Origin: Selenomonadales bacterium | Lineage (GTDB): Bacteria; Bacillota; Clostridia; Christensenellales; QALW01 | NCBI GenBank assembly: GCA_003150515.1 | Contig: QALW01000007.1 | Location: 11,393-75,392 of the forward strand | DNA length: 64,000 nt | Reading direction: 5' to 3' | Part shown: piece by piece, positions 25,333-34,763 of the stretch | Position numbering within the stretch: position 1 is the stretch's first letter | Layout of the letters: the number at the start of each line of letters is the position of its first letter | Notes under the pieces: model-generated | What the model was told of the DNA's origin: nothing | Databases searched by the model: none | What the model saw: the letters and a program-made list of their open reading frames with translations, nothing else | Position numbers and translations under genes: made by a program

Positions 25333-27939
25333 GTGAAAACGGAAAAATATAATGTTACCGGAATGACCTGCGCGGCTTGCCAGGCTAACGTCAGCCGATG
25401 CGTTTCGAAATTGGAGGGCGTTGAGGATGTAAACGTGAGCCTGCTGGCCAATAGTATGACTGTATCATATGACGAAAGCAGATTAAAGCCGGAAAATATA
25501 ATAGAGGCGGTGAAAGCGGCCGGATACGGCGCTTCCAGCCTGGAGAAGGCGATTAAGAAAGAAGAGGGCTTCAGGAGGGAATGGCAGTTAAGGAGAGAAC
25601 AGGCGGAATCTAACCGCGAGGGCATGAAAAAGCGGCTGATTTATTCAATTATTCTGCTGGTTCCATTGATGTATATAGCTATGGGCGAGATGCTCTCTCT
25701 GCCTCTTCCTGCAATTTTTAAGGGCACGCAGAACGCGCTGGTTTCGGCGCTGGCTCAGCTTATTTTAACTGTGCCGGTGATATTTATCAACCGGCATTTT
25801 TATCAGTTCGGCTTTAAAGCTTTGTTTCATGGCTCGCCCAATATGGATTCATTGGTAGCTATTGGCTCGGGCGCTTCCCTGCTCTACGGGCTTTTTGCCA
25901 TGTTCCGCATGGCTTACGGCTTTGGTCACGGAAATATAGAATTGGTGCACGAATATGCTCATGCTCTTTATTTTGAATCGGCCGCGATGATTCTAACCCT
26001 GGTTACGGTAGGCAAATATCTGGAAGCGCGCAGCAAGGATAAAACTTCGCAGGCTTTGTCCCGGCTTATGGATCTTGCGCCCAAAACGGCGATGGTTTTA
26101 AAAAACGGCGAAGAAGTTCTTATTCCTGCCGAACAGGTGTCGGCGGGAGATATAGTTATAATCCGGCCGGGCGAGGGCATACCTGTGGACGGAGTGGTCC
26201 TTCAGGGGCGCGGATATGTGGATCAATCGGCAATAACGGGCGAGAGCATTCCGGTAGAGAAAAATCCCGGAGACGAGGTTATATCGGCTACTATTAATAA
26301 AAACGGCTCTTTTCAGTTTAAAGCTTCTAAAGTGGGAGAGGATACCACCCTTTCTCAGATTATACGGCTTGTAGACGAGGCCGGCAATTCTAAAGCGCCT
26401 ATAGCGCGCCTGGCGGATAAGGTCAGCGGAATATTTGTGCCCGTGGTTATAGGCATTGCGCTTATAACGGCTGTAATATGGCTTGTTGCGGGCAAGAATT
26501 TTGAATTTGCGCTTTCTAATGCAATCTCGGTGCTTGTCATATCCTGCCCCTGCGCTCTCGGCCTGGCGACGCCTGTAGCCATTATGGTGGGAACGGGCAA
26601 GGCGGCTGAAATGGGTATTTTGATTAAATCGGCTGAAAGTCTGGAGGAACTGCATAATATTGATACGCTCGTGCTGGATAAAACGGGCACCATTACTTCA
26701 GGCAAGCCGGCCGTTACAGATATAGTGCCGCTGGAGGAAGGCTTAAGCGAAGAGGAACTGCTGATTCTGGCGGCTTCAGCCGAAATGGGCAGCGAGCATC
26801 CCCTGGCTCAGGCCATTGTGGAAAGGGCGAGAGAAAAAGAGCTTGCGCTTTTGGAGGCGGAAAGCTTTGAGGCGGAGGCGGGCAGAGGCATAAGGGCCCA
26901 AATTAAGGGCGAGAATATTTTGGCGGGCAACGCCGCTTTCATGGAGGAAAACGGTCTTTTTAATTCTCAATTCTCTAAAGAGGCGGCTGAAAAGGCGAAT
27001 AATTTGGCTCAGGCGGGAAAAACTCCTCTTATATTTGCGCGCGAGGGCCGTTTAACGGGCATAATAGCCGTAGCTGATACCATACGGGAATCAAGCAGAG
27101 AGGCGATAAGCCGATTTGCGCAGATGGGGCTTAATGTGGTTATGCTGACGGGAGATAATAAAATTACGGCCGAAGCCATTAAAAGAGAGCTTAATATATC
27201 AGAAGCTATAACAGACGTGCTGCCCACGCAAAAGGAAGCGCATATAAGAGCGCTTCAGGAACAGGGCCATAAAGTGGCCATGGTGGGGGACGGCATTAAC
27301 GACGCGCCCGCGCTTACCCGCAGCGACGTAGGCATAGCTATAGGAGCGGGAACGGATATTGCGATTGAATCGGCCGACGTGGTTTTAATGAAGGATTCGC
27401 TCAACGATGTGGCGTCGGCCATTGAGCTGAGCCGGGCGGTTGTGCGCAATATTCATATGAATCTGTTCTGGGCGTTCTTTTATAATATTCTGGGCATTCC
27501 CCTGGCGGCGGGCGCGCTTTTCCCCGCTTTTGGGCTGCGCCTGAGCCCTATGATCGGCTCGGCGGCAATGAGCTTAAGCTCGGTTTGCGTCGTGGCCAAC
27601 GCTTTAAGGCTGCGCTTTTTTAAAGCTAAGGATAGAAATTCCGTTCAATCGGAAGAAAAACAGATTATGGAGAGCAAAGAGGAGATTACCGCTGTTCAAG
27701 CGGAGGAGAAAGGAGCTAATACCATGAAAAAGATTATAAAGGTGGATGGAATGATGTGCGCTCATTGTCAGGAGCATGTTCGCAAGGCGCTTGCGGCAGT
27801 AGACGGGGTGCAGGCCGTATCAGTCAGCCTGGAGGAAAAGCAGGCGGAGGTTACCCTCTCTAAGGATGTGCCCGAACAGCTTTTGAAGGACGCGGTAACA
27901 GAAGCCGGTTATACGCCGGTGAGCTGTTCTGAAGGCTGA
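25333..27939 (+). CDS. copA: Copper-translocating P1B-type ATPase with C-terminal CopZ-like domain
   Basis: An 868-residue Cu+ exporter. The N-terminal heavy-metal-associated domain has MTCAAC (C13, C16). The transmembrane domain carries the ion-binding CPC motif (around residue 404), the actuator TGES loop and the phosphorylation site DKTGT (D449); GDGINDAPAL follows. Unusually, a second heavy-metal domain with MMCAHC (C809, C812) is attached at the C-terminus after a Glu-rich linker (about 765-797). That tail is equivalent to a free CopZ chaperone and has its own internal ribosome site (separate entry). The start is a GTG after AGGTAGGTGA. A cloverleaf element begins at the last base of the stop codon. 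Confidence 0.96.
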   Translation: MKTEKYNVTGMTCAACQANVSRCVSKLEGVEDVNVSLLANSMTVSYDESRLKPENIIEAVKAAGYGASSLEKAIKKEEGFRREWQLRREQAESNREGMKKRLIYSIILLVPLMYIAMGEMLSLPLPAIFKGTQNALVSALAQLILTVPVIFINRHFYQFGFKALFHGSPNMDSLVAIGSGASLLYGLFAMFRMAYGFGHGNIELVHEYAHALYFESAAMILTLVTVGKYLEARSKDKTSQALSRLMDLAPKTAMVLKNGEEVLIPAEQVSAGDIVIIRPGEGIPVDGVVLQGRGYVDQSAITGESIPVEKNPGDEVISATINKNGSFQFKASKVGEDTTLSQIIRLVDEAGNSKAPIARLADKVSGIFVPVVIGIALITAVIWLVAGKNFEFALSNAISVLVISCPCALGLATPVAIMVGTGKAAEMGILIKSAESLEELHNIDTLVLDKTGTITSGKPAVTDIVPLEEGLSEEELLILAASAEMGSEHPLAQAIVERAREKELALLEAESFEAEAGRGIRAQIKGENILAGNAAFMEENGLFNSQFSKEAAEKANNLAQAGKTPLIFAREGRLTGIIAVADTIRESSREAISRFAQMGLNVVMLTGDNKITAEAIKRELNISEAITDVLPTQKEAHIRALQEQGHKVAMVGDGINDAPALTRSDVGIAIGAGTDIAIESADVVLMKDSLNDVASAIELSRAVVRNIHMNLFWAFFYNILGIPLAAGALFPAFGLRLSPMIGSAAMSLSSVCVVANALRLRFFKAKDRNSVQSEEKQIMESKEEITAVQAEEKGANTMKKIIKVDGMMCAHCQEHVRKALAAVDGVQAVSVSLEEKQAEVTLSKDVPEQLLKDAVTEAGYTPVSCSEG
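27710..27939 (+). promoter_or_regulatory. Internal ribosome site and start for a free CopZ-like domain inside copA
   Basis: AAGGAG at 27710-27715 lies 8 nt before an in-frame ATG at 27724. Initiation there would give a 71-residue protein (MKKIIKVDGMMCAHC...) that matches a complete CopZ-type copper chaperone. The preceding linker (MESKEEITAVQAEEKGANT) looks like a read-through join between copA and a formerly separate copZ. Whether both products are made is inference. Confidence 0.55.
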
Positions 27940-28063
27940 AAAGCGCAGGGAAAGCCCCAGGGGGCGGCTCTTGGCAGGCTGGCGCCTGCCGGGAGCGCGT
28001 TAACGCGCTCCCGCGGCCTTTCAGGCCGTCAAGAGCCGCCCCCTGGGGCTTTCCTGCGCTTTT
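27939..28063. repeat. Cloverleaf palindromic element B
   Basis: Outer arms 27939-27972 and 28031-28063 pair over 33 bp with a one-base bulge. Inside are GGCAGGC-TGGC-GCCTGCC (27973-27990), a perfect 22-nt palindrome GGGAGCGCGTT/AACGCGCTCCC (27991-28012) and CGGCCT-TTC-AGGCCG (28014-28028). The GGCAGGC arm is the third arm in copies A, D and E but the first here. It sits between convergent copA and DUF3737, with A4 and T4 ends on either side, so it could act as a bidirectional terminator. Confidence 0.92.
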
Positions 28064-28089
28064 ATTTCTTAAACGGATAAAACGCATTT

Positions 28090-28938
28090 TTAAGCTTTTT
28101 GGCTTTGCGCTGTTATAATTTCCCCCTTTGCTTGGGGGATATCTCTGATAATTTCTTTTACTTCTTTCACAATAATCCGGCCGGAGAGCGGGTTTTTAAT
28201 GCTGAGCACGGCGCTGGTGATATTAGCCTGCACATCCGAGCGTTCAAAAGCCAAATCAGCATTTTCCATCCGGCAGTTTATAAGCTTAAGCTTCTTGCAG
28301 TAGCATAAAGGCTGGGTGCCGATTATTGTGCAGTTCTCAAAAGTGACGTTTTGGCAATACCAGGCCAGGTATTCGCCTTTTACCGTGCTGTTCCGAATAA
28401 TGACGTTTTTAGCGTGCCAAAAAGCGTCTTTAGTGTCAAAAACGCAGTTTTCAAAAACCGAATCTTCAATGTACTGAAAGGAATATTTGCCCTGCATGCG
28501 CACGTTTTGAAAATGCAGGCCGGCCGAACGTAGCATAAAATATTCGCTTTGGGCCGAACAGTCCCGCATGTCAAGATTATTAACAGACCATCCGAATTCA
28601 GGGGAAATGATGTCGCAGCCCGACATTTTTATATCGCTGCATTCGCGCAGGGCCTTAATGCCGTGAAGCCGGGTATCTGTTATTTCAATATCTTTTGAAT
28701 ACCAAAGGGCCGCGCGGCATAACGGAGTCATTTCAGAATTGTTAATCTTAAGCCCGCGATTATGCCAGAGGGGATAGCGCAGATTGAAAAAACAGCGCTC
28801 CGCCTGGATTTGAGCGCATTCTTTAAGAGCGCTTTCTCCGTCCGCCGGGCCGTCGAAGGAGCAGTTTTTTATTATAAGGCCCCTGCAGTTATAAAGGGCG
28901 CGTTCCTGTTCAAACGTCTGATTTTCAATAAGCTTCAT
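28090..28938 (-). CDS. DUF3737 family protein
   Basis: A 282-residue protein made of short repeated strands (for example VIIRNSTVKGEYLAWYCQNVTF in outline, CSDIKMSGCDI, LDMRDCSA). This predicts a right-handed parallel beta-helix, as in the DUF3737 family; no catalytic motif is evident. It is rich in Cys and Asn at turn positions. The ATG at 28938 is chosen because AAGGAGG lies 8 nt upstream; the longer frame (to 29001) runs into the neighbouring terminator. Function is unknown. No signal peptide, so probably cytosolic. Confidence 0.85.
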   Translation of the reverse strand: MKLIENQTFEQERALYNCRGLIIKNCSFDGPADGESALKECAQIQAERCFFNLRYPLWHNRGLKINNSEMTPLCRAALWYSKDIEITDTRLHGIKALRECSDIKMSGCDIISPEFGWSVNNLDMRDCSAQSEYFMLRSAGLHFQNVRMQGKYSFQYIEDSVFENCVFDTKDAFWHAKNVIIRNSTVKGEYLAWYCQNVTFENCTIIGTQPLCYCKKLKLINCRMENADLAFERSDVQANITSAVLSIKNPLSGRIIVKEVKEIIRDIPQAKGEIITAQSQKA

Positions 28939-28986
28939 CCTGAGGACCTCCTTTTCCTCACTATTCGCTTGTTTATAAAACGGTAT

Positions 28987-29036
28987 AAAAAAGTTAGACA
29001 CGTCATGGGCAGTCTGCTTAAAATGACATGTCTAAC
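28987..29036 (-). terminator. Terminator of the GGGtGRT operon
   Basis: On the minus strand GTTAGACATGTCAT pairs with ATGACGTGTCTAAC (one mismatch, 16-nt loop) and is followed by TTTTTT. It lies 44 bp after the GGGtGRT stop and upstream of DUF3737. Confidence 0.8.
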
Positions 29037-29079
29037 TCATTTTACAGGCAATCAATGAGAGAAAACGGTCGGAAGCCGC

Positions 29080-30078
29080 TTATTTGCCGGCTTCTTCTAC
29101 TGCCACAGCGCAGGCCACGGTCGCGCCCACCATCGGGTTGTTGCCCATGCCGATCAGGCCCATCATTTCAACGTGCGCGGGAACGGAAGAGGAGCCGGCA
29201 AACTGCGCGTCGCTGTGCATGCGGCCCATAGTATCCGTCATGCCGTAGCTGGCGGGGCCGGCGGCCACGTTGTCCGGATGCAGCGTGCGTCCCGTGCCGC
29301 CGCCGCTGGCAACTGAAAAATATTTCTTGCCGTTTTCCACAGCCCATTTTTTATATGTGCCTGCAACGGGATGCTGGAAACGGGTGGGGTTGGTGGAATT
29401 TCCCGTTATGGAAACGTCTACGCCCTCTTTAATCATTATGGCCACGCCTTCGGATACGTCATCGGCGCCGTAAACTTTAACTTTAGCGCGGTCTCCGTCC
29501 GAAAACGCCTTTTCGCTTACCACTTTTAATTCGCCCGTGGAATAATCATAAGCGGTTTCTACAGAGGTAAAGCCGTTTATGCGGCTGATTATATAGGCTG
29601 CGTCCTTGCCCAGGCCGTTTAATATTACTCTTAAGGGATTCTTGCGCACCTTATTTGCAGTTTTAGCTATGCCTATCGCGCCTTCGGCAGCCGCAAAGGA
29701 TTCATGCCCGGCCAGGAAGCAGAAGCAGTTTGTCTCCTCCCTGAGCAGCATGGCGCCTAAATTTCCGTGCCCAAGGCCCACGCTGCGCTGGTCGGCAACA
29801 GAGCCGGGAATGCAGAAAGCCTGAAGCCCTATGCCTATGCTTTCAGCCGCTTCGGCCGCGGTTTTGCAGCCTTTTTTAAGCGCTATGGCCGAGCCGAGAG
29901 TATAAGCCCAAACTGCGTTTTCAAAGGCAATGGGCTGAATGGAGCGGACTATCTGTTCGGCGTCCACGCCCTTTTCAAGGGCGTAAGAGCGAACTTCCTC
30001 CAAATCCTTAAAGCCGTATTCGGCCAGACATTTGTTTATTTTATTAATGCGTCTTTCATATCCTTCAAAGGTTATCAT
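29080..30078 (-). CDS. GGGtGRT protein
   Basis: This 332-residue protein is named for the motif seen here as GGGTGRTLHPDN (around residue 272). Other conserved stretches are GHGNLGAMLLREETNCFCFLAGHE (written here only in outline), NGLGKDAAYIISRI and ITGNSTNPTRFQHPVAGTYK. The family is almost confined to anaerobes and nearly always accompanies the scaffold-like gene found just upstream here (13-nt gap). No reaction is established. Conserved Cys and His residues and the partner suggest an iron-sulfur or metal-related role. GGAGGG precedes the start. Confidence 0.92.
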   Translation of the reverse strand: MITFEGYERRINKINKCLAEYGFKDLEEVRSYALEKGVDAEQIVRSIQPIAFENAVWAYTLGSAIALKKGCKTAAEAAESIGIGLQAFCIPGSVADQRSVGLGHGNLGAMLLREETNCFCFLAGHESFAAAEGAIGIAKTANKVRKNPLRVILNGLGKDAAYIISRINGFTSVETAYDYSTGELKVVSEKAFSDGDRAKVKVYGADDVSEGVAIMIKEGVDVSITGNSTNPTRFQHPVAGTYKKWAVENGKKYFSVASGGGTGRTLHPDNVAAGPASYGMTDTMGRMHSDAQFAGSSSVPAHVEMMGLIGMGNNPMVGATVACAVAVEEAGK

Positions 30079-30091
30079 CTTCCGCGCCCTC

Positions 30092-30784
30092 CTATTGCTT
30101 TCTCGGGTCGATGACCTTTACGGCTTCATTGAAGCGGCCGTAGGTACCGATAAATTTGCTGTACGCCTCGTTGGGCTCCATGCCCTTTTTGATAGCCTCC
30201 ATCATCTTGCCAAGATGAACGAATTTATAGCCTATGACTTCGTCGTTCTTATCCAGGCCCATTTCCAGGATGTATCCCTCGGCCATTTCAAGATAACGGA
30301 CGCCCTTTTTCTGCGTGGAGAACATTGTTCCCACCTGGGAGCGCAGGCCTTTGCCTAAATCCTCCAGCCCGGCTCCTATGGGCAGGCCGTTTTCGGAAAA
30401 GGCGGTCTGAGTGCGGCCGTAAACAATTTGCAGAAACAATTCCCGCATGGCTACGTTTATGGCGTCGCAGACCAAATCGGTATTAAGCGCTTCCAAAATG
30501 GTTTTGCCGCTTAAAACCTCCGCGGCCATAGCCGCTGAATGAGTCATGCCCGAACAGCCCAGGGTTTCAACCAGCGCTTCCTCTATAATGCCGTTTTTTA
30601 CGTTAAGAGTAAGCTTGCAGGCGCCCTGCTGCGGCGCGCACCAGCCCACTCCGTGTGTAAGCCCGCTTATATCGGTTATTTCCTTGGCGCAAACCCACTT
30701 TCCTTCTTCAGGAATAGGAGCGGGATTATGCCTGGCGCCCTTGGCGACGCATATCATCTGCTCAACCTCGTGAGAGTATTGCAT
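30092..30784 (-). CDS. Iron-sulfur cluster assembly scaffold-like protein paired with GGGtGRT
   Basis: A 230-residue protein related to the NifU/IscU N-terminal fold (VETLGCSGMTHSAAMAAEVLSGKTILEAL resembles the LGCSG...S region in outline). A long C-terminal extension (GMEPNEAYSKFIGTYGRFNEAV) is specific to the GGGtGRT-linked group. Not all three IscU ligand cysteines are obvious, so cluster building is unproven. It starts the operon, with AAGGAGGA 6 nt before the ATG and a promoter at 30806-30833. Confidence 0.88.
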   Translation of the reverse strand: MQYSHEVEQMICVAKGARHNPAPIPEEGKWVCAKEITDISGLTHGVGWCAPQQGACKLTLNVKNGIIEEALVETLGCSGMTHSAAMAAEVLSGKTILEALNTDLVCDAINVAMRELFLQIVYGRTQTAFSENGLPIGAGLEDLGKGLRSQVGTMFSTQKKGVRYLEMAEGYILEMGLDKNDEVIGYKFVHLGKMMEAIKKGMEPNEAYSKFIGTYGRFNEAVKVIDPRKQ

Positions 30785-30805
30785 AGACGACTCCTCCTTT
30801 AGTTT

Positions 30806-30833
30806 ATTCTATAAAATGCTTTTACGCTGTTAA
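30806..30833 (-). promoter_or_regulatory. Promoter of the scaffold/GGGtGRT operon
   Basis: On the minus strand TTAACA, a 16-bp spacer and TAGAAT, about 20 bp before the start codon of the scaffold-like gene. Confidence 0.55.
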
Positions 30834-30989
30834 GTTTAACACAGCTCGGACAAATTGTAAACTGAAACGGGGCGGGAAAGCGGATGTTATATTTTTTCAG
30901 TTAATGTTATTAATTTTCATTAAATGGATTAGGAAAGGAGGAGTCTTGCAAAGTTTATTAAAAATTATTCTATATTTTACCGATTTATC

Positions 30990-31019
30990 TTGACAACGGG
31001 GCATGCCAGCCATTATTAT
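30990..31019 (+). promoter_or_regulatory. hppA promoter with a ~240-nt leader
   Basis: A perfect TTGACA, an 18-bp spacer and TATTAT. The leader to the hppA ATG is about 238 nt and has GC-rich stretches (31040-31125) but no recognised riboswitch. Upstream, at 30934-30948, AAAGGAGGAG is followed by TTG opening a 15-codon frame that ends on this -35 box; it is probably fortuitous. Confidence 0.6.
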
Positions 31020-31263
31020 AATTACATGCGGGATGTTTTGTGCGTTGTGGATGCCGCCCTGCCCAAATGGAGAGAGGACGCGTTTTTATTCCGCAAAAGG
31101 CGCGCCGGCTTCGGGCGGGCGGAACATGCTTTCTTTTTTAAGCGTGCATAATTGCTGCTGAACGGGCATAATTTCTTAATATATTATTCATAATGCAATT
31201 TTATTTTAAGCTTTCCTGCAAAACGACATACCCATTCACAAAAATTTATATGAGGTGAAAGTC

Positions 31264-33381
31264 ATGGATCTGATGTTCTTTGTGACTCTGACGGCAGTTA
31301 TCGCCCTGGGCTTCGCTCTTTTCACGGCTGAAAGGCTTATGAAAAGGGATAAAGGGCCGGAGGAGGTAAGCAGGATAACCGAGATTATCCGCCGGGCCGC
31401 CGACGCCTTTCTCAAGAGGCAGTATAAAGGAGTGGCCATCTTTTTCGGAGTTGTGTTTATAGTGCTTCTGATTATGCATTTCGGCTTCGGGCTGGGCAAT
31501 CCTTACACTCCCTTTGCTTTTCTGACTGGCGGAATTTTTTCCGGCCTGGCCGGATATATCGGCATGAAAATAGCCACAGCTTCAAACGGCAGGACGGTTA
31601 TGGCCTGCAAAAAAGGGCTCAATCCCGGCTTGCGCACGGCTTTTTCCAGCGGCACGGTTATGGGCATGGTTGTGGTAGGCCTGGGGCTTTTGGATACTAG
31701 TCTTTGGTATACCGTGCTGCGCTATGTATTTAATGTAACTGACGCGATGGAACTGGCTAATACCATGATTTGCTTTGGCATGGGAGCCAGCAGCATGGCG
31801 CTTTTTGCCCGGGTGGGAGGCGGAATATTTACCAAAGCCGCCGACGTCGGAGCCGATCTCTGCGGCAAGGTGGAGGCGGGCATACCTGAGGACGATATAC
31901 GCAATCCTGCCGTTATAGCGGATAACGTGGGGGATAACGTCGGAGACGTGGCGGGCATGGGCGCCGATTTATACGAATCATATGTCGGTTCCGCTCTTTC
32001 GGCAAGCGCTTTGGGCGCGTTTGCCGGTTTGGGAGATAAAGGCTTCTGGACTCCCTTTATTTTAGCGGTGGCGGGCGTGCTGGCCTCCATTATCGGCACG
32101 TTTTTTGTGCGCACAGGCGAAAAAGCCGACCAAAAGCAGCTTTTAGCCGCGCTGCGCAAGGGCGTATATGTGGCGGGCGGAATTATTGTGATAGCCGCTT
32201 ATTTTATCATACGCTATCTGCTTGGAGACGCAACTATAACCCTCCCCGGCGGAGAGAGCTATCAGGTCAGCACCTGGGGGCTTTACGGCGCGGTGCTTTG
32301 CGGCCTGCTGGGCGGCGTAATAATGGGCACGGTAACTGAATTTTATACTTCTGATTCCTATAAGCCCACCCGCAAGCTGGCCGAATCATCTTCAACCGGC
32401 CCGGCGACGGTTATAATAGACGGTCTCGCGCTGGGCATGAAATCAACATTTTTACCTATAATAATTGTAGTGGCTTCCATAGCGGGCAGCTATTATCTGG
32501 CCGGGGGAGCGCTCAATAGCAATCTTGGGCTTTTCGGCGTGGGCATAGCGGCCGTGGGCATGCTTTCAACGCTGGGCATAACTCTTGCTACGGACGCTTA
32601 CGGCCCTGTTGCCGATAATGCCGGCGGAATAGCCCAGATGTCCGGCCAGCCTGAAGTGGTGCGCGAGAGAACGGACGCCCTGGACAGTCTGGGCAATACG
32701 ACTGCCGCTACGGGCAAGGGCTTCGCCATAGGCTCGGCCGCGCTTACGGCTATAACCCTTATAGCGGCCTTTAAGAGCACGGTGGAGGGCAGCCTGAATT
32801 TCACTTTTGATTTGAATCTTTTAAATCCCCAGGTGCTTATAGGCTTTTTCATAGGCGTTATGCTGCCTTTTTTGTTCTCGTCCATCACTATGCAGGCGGT
32901 GGGCAGAGCCGCGTCTAAAATTGTGATGGAGGTGCGCAGGCAGTTCAGAGAGATTAAAGGCATAATGGAAGGCACGGGGCAGCCTGATTATGAGGCGTGC
33001 GTGGATATATGCACGCGCTCCGCCCAGAGAGAAATGATACTGCCCGCCGTTATAACGGTGCTGGCTCCCATTATTGTGGGCGTGCTGCTTTCCTTTAACG
33101 GCATAGCGGGCATGCTGGCCGGTTCGGCCGCATCAGGCTTTGTTATGGCTGTGATGATGAGCAACAGCGGAGGCGCGTGGGATAACGCTAAAAAATATAT
33201 AGAATCGGGGCAGTTGGGCGGAAAGGGCTCCGAATGCCATAAAGCCGCCGTGGTGGGGGATACGGTCGGAGATCCGTTTAAGGATACGGCTGGCCCTTCC
33301 ATTAACATACTTATAAAGCTGCTCAGCGTGGTTGCTATTGTTTTTGCGCCTATTATCAACGCTATAATGGGATTGTTTTAA
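31264..33381 (+). CDS. hppA: Membrane-bound ion-pumping pyrophosphatase
   Basis: A 705-residue, roughly 16-span membrane PPase that couples PPi hydrolysis to H+ or Na+ export. The substrate site is [18 protein letters not shown] plus [23 protein letters not shown], with further Asp clusters in [18 protein letters not shown] and [19 protein letters not shown]. The [10 protein letters not shown] segment carries the alanine typical of K+-dependent enzymes, where K+-independent ones have lysine. The ion pumped cannot be assigned by eye. GAGGTGA precedes the ATG at 31264. It is monocistronic. Such pumps recover energy from PPi made by, for instance, the AMP-forming ligases encoded upstream. Confidence 0.97.
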   Translation: MDLMFFVTLTAVIALGFALFTAERLMKRDKGPEEVSRITEIIRRAADAFLKRQYKGVAIFFGVVFIVLLIMHFGFGLGNPYTPFAFLTGGIFSGLAGYIGMKIATASNGRTVMACKKGLNPGLRTAFSSGTVMGMVVVGLGLLDTSLWYTVLRYVFNVTDAMELANTMICFGMGASSMALFARVGGGIFTKAADVGADLCGKVEAGIPEDDIRNPAVIADNVGDNVGDVAGMGADLYESYVGSALSASALGAFAGLGDKGFWTPFILAVAGVLASIIGTFFVRTGEKADQKQLLAALRKGVYVAGGIIVIAAYFIIRYLLGDATITLPGGESYQVSTWGLYGAVLCGLLGGVIMGTVTEFYTSDSYKPTRKLAESSSTGPATVIIDGLALGMKSTFLPIIIVVASIAGSYYLAGGALNSNLGLFGVGIAAVGMLSTLGITLATDAYGPVADNAGGIAQMSGQPEVVRERTDALDSLGNTTAATGKGFAIGSAALTAITLIAAFKSTVEGSLNFTFDLNLLNPQVLIGFFIGVMLPFLFSSITMQAVGRAASKIVMEVRRQFREIKGIMEGTGQPDYEACVDICTRSAQREMILPAVITVLAPIIVGVLLSFNGIAGMLAGSAASGFVMAVMMSNSGGAWDNAKKYIESGQLGGKGSECHKAAVVGDTVGDPFKDTAGPSINILIKLLSVVAIVFAPIINAIMGLF

Positions 33382-33460
33382 TTAATTCCTTTCGCCTTTA
33401 ACGGCCGCGGGTTCAATTAATCCTGCGCGCGCGGCCGGAGCGGGCTTCAGGCAGTATTAT

Positions 33461-33503
33461 AATAGCGGAATTCGCGTTTTTGGCCGCGATTTCCGCTATT
33501 TTG
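33461..33503 (+). terminator. Terminator after hppA
   Basis: A 16-bp stem with one mismatch (AATAGCGGAATTCGCG against CGCGATTTCCGCTATT) followed by TTTT, 80 bp after the hppA stop. Confidence 0.8.
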
Positions 33504-33580
33504 ATATGGAAAGTGTAACTTCACATCTCCCTGCTCCCTCCCCCAAATAATCCGTTCGGGGAGCAAAATGGCGAATATGC

Positions 33581-33609
33581 TTTTGTTTTTCAGGCATGTA
33601 TGCTATAAT
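33581..33609 (+). promoter_or_regulatory. Promoter of the lysR gene
   Basis: A perfect TATAAT preceded by TGC (extended -10) with a weak TTTTGT at 17 bp. It leaves a ~295-nt leader before the lysR start. The stretch 33616-33911 shows GC-rich short repeats (GCGCGCGTATTGCGCG near 33717) but nothing I can name. Confidence 0.5.
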
Positions 33610-33911
33610 TTATAAAAAAGCTTAGGCGATACAGCTTGAATACAGCGCGTATTTGCAATAATGTCCGCCCCTCCGCTTTGATATGCGGGCATTAATATTT
33701 AATTGGTAGTGTCTTTGCGCGCGTATTGCGCGGGCCGTCCCCGGGCGTTTTTAAAGATATTTTTGCCTGGGGTTAAGAGATGTTTTTTTAATTTTGCAGG
33801 GCGGCGGGGTGCGCAAAAACCGAGTTTTGGCTTGAAACGCTTTTAAAACGGGAGAACTCGTTAAACGGCGCTGTTTGCGTCTTGCTTGTATTGCTTATCC
33901 GGGAGTTTAAA

Positions 33912-34763
33912 ATGAATCTGCTTCATTTAAAATATGCTCTGGAAGTGGAAAAAACCCGTTCTATAAATAAAGCGGCCGAAAATTTATTTATAGGACAGCC
34001 CACTCTCAGCAAAAGCATAAAAAAGCTGGAAGACGATTTGGGTTTTACCCTTTTTATACGCACGCCTTCAGGAATCATGCCCACCGCCGACGGAGAGCGC
34101 TTTTTGGCGCGGGCGCATGAGATTATGGCTCAGGCGGAGGAATTGGAGGCGGAATATAAATCAATGCTGGCCCGGCCTTCGGCGTATGCGCTGACTCTGC
34201 CTCGCTGTCCTATGGCCTATAAAGTGCTTCAAAGCTTTGCAAATAGGACGGGGGCGGATATAAAGGCGGATTTTGGGCAGCTTTCACGGGCTGTGCGCAA
34301 TATTCTGCAAAACAGTTTCGATATGGCCGTAATTCGTTATTGTCCCAAACTTCAGCCTCTTATGACCGAGCGCCTGGAGCAGGAGGGGCTTTCCTGGCGC
34401 CTTTTGGGGCGCGGGCGCTTTATGCTTACGTTCAAAGGCGCTCAGGCTCCCGAGATTACGGGCGGCAAAAGCGTGCATGTGGCCTATGAGGATTCGCCTT
34501 TGCCTCATTCGGAGCATGGCAGGCGGCTTTTAGTTAGGGACAGCGCGGCGCTTCTGGATTTAATGAATATTCCGGGGAGCTATACTTGGGCCGTTCCTCT
34601 GAGCGGAGAGTATGGGCTTAAACAGGCGGATATTCCTCAGGGAGAAGAATATGCAGATATGAGCATATGTAAAAGAAGCCGGAGTATTACAAAATACGAC
34701 AGAATTCTGCTTTCATTATACTGCGAATTAATGGGCTACGATTTGGACGCGAATGATTTATAG
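33912..34763 (+). CDS. LysR family transcriptional regulator
   Basis: A 283-residue regulator. The N-terminal winged helix (1-60) has KYALEVEKTRSINKAAENLFIGQPTLSKSIKKLE in the LysR pattern (outline), followed by the linker helix and a periplasmic-binding-protein-like effector domain from about residue 85. The effector domain seems short and weakly conserved; the ligand is unknown. The ATG at 33912 is chosen because GGGAG lies 6 nt upstream. It precedes rex by 170 bp that contain a 24-bp palindrome. Confidence 0.92.
   Translation: MNLLHLKYALEVEKTRSINKAAENLFIGQPTLSKSIKKLEDDLGFTLFIRTPSGIMPTADGERFLARAHEIMAQAEELEAEYKSMLARPSAYALTLPRCPMAYKVLQSFANRTGADIKADFGQLSRAVRNILQNSFDMAVIRYCPKLQPLMTERLEQEGLSWRLLGRGRFMLTFKGAQAPEITGGKSVHVAYEDSPLPHSEHGRRLLVRDSAALLDLMNIPGSYTWAVPLSGEYGLKQADIPQGEEYADMSICKRSRSITKYDRILLSLYCELMGYDLDANDL

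Noticed and set aside
28993..29036. 14-bp inverted repeat as an operator for DUF3737
   Set aside because: On the minus strand it is followed directly by six T and sits just after the GGGtGRT stop, so a terminator explains it better.
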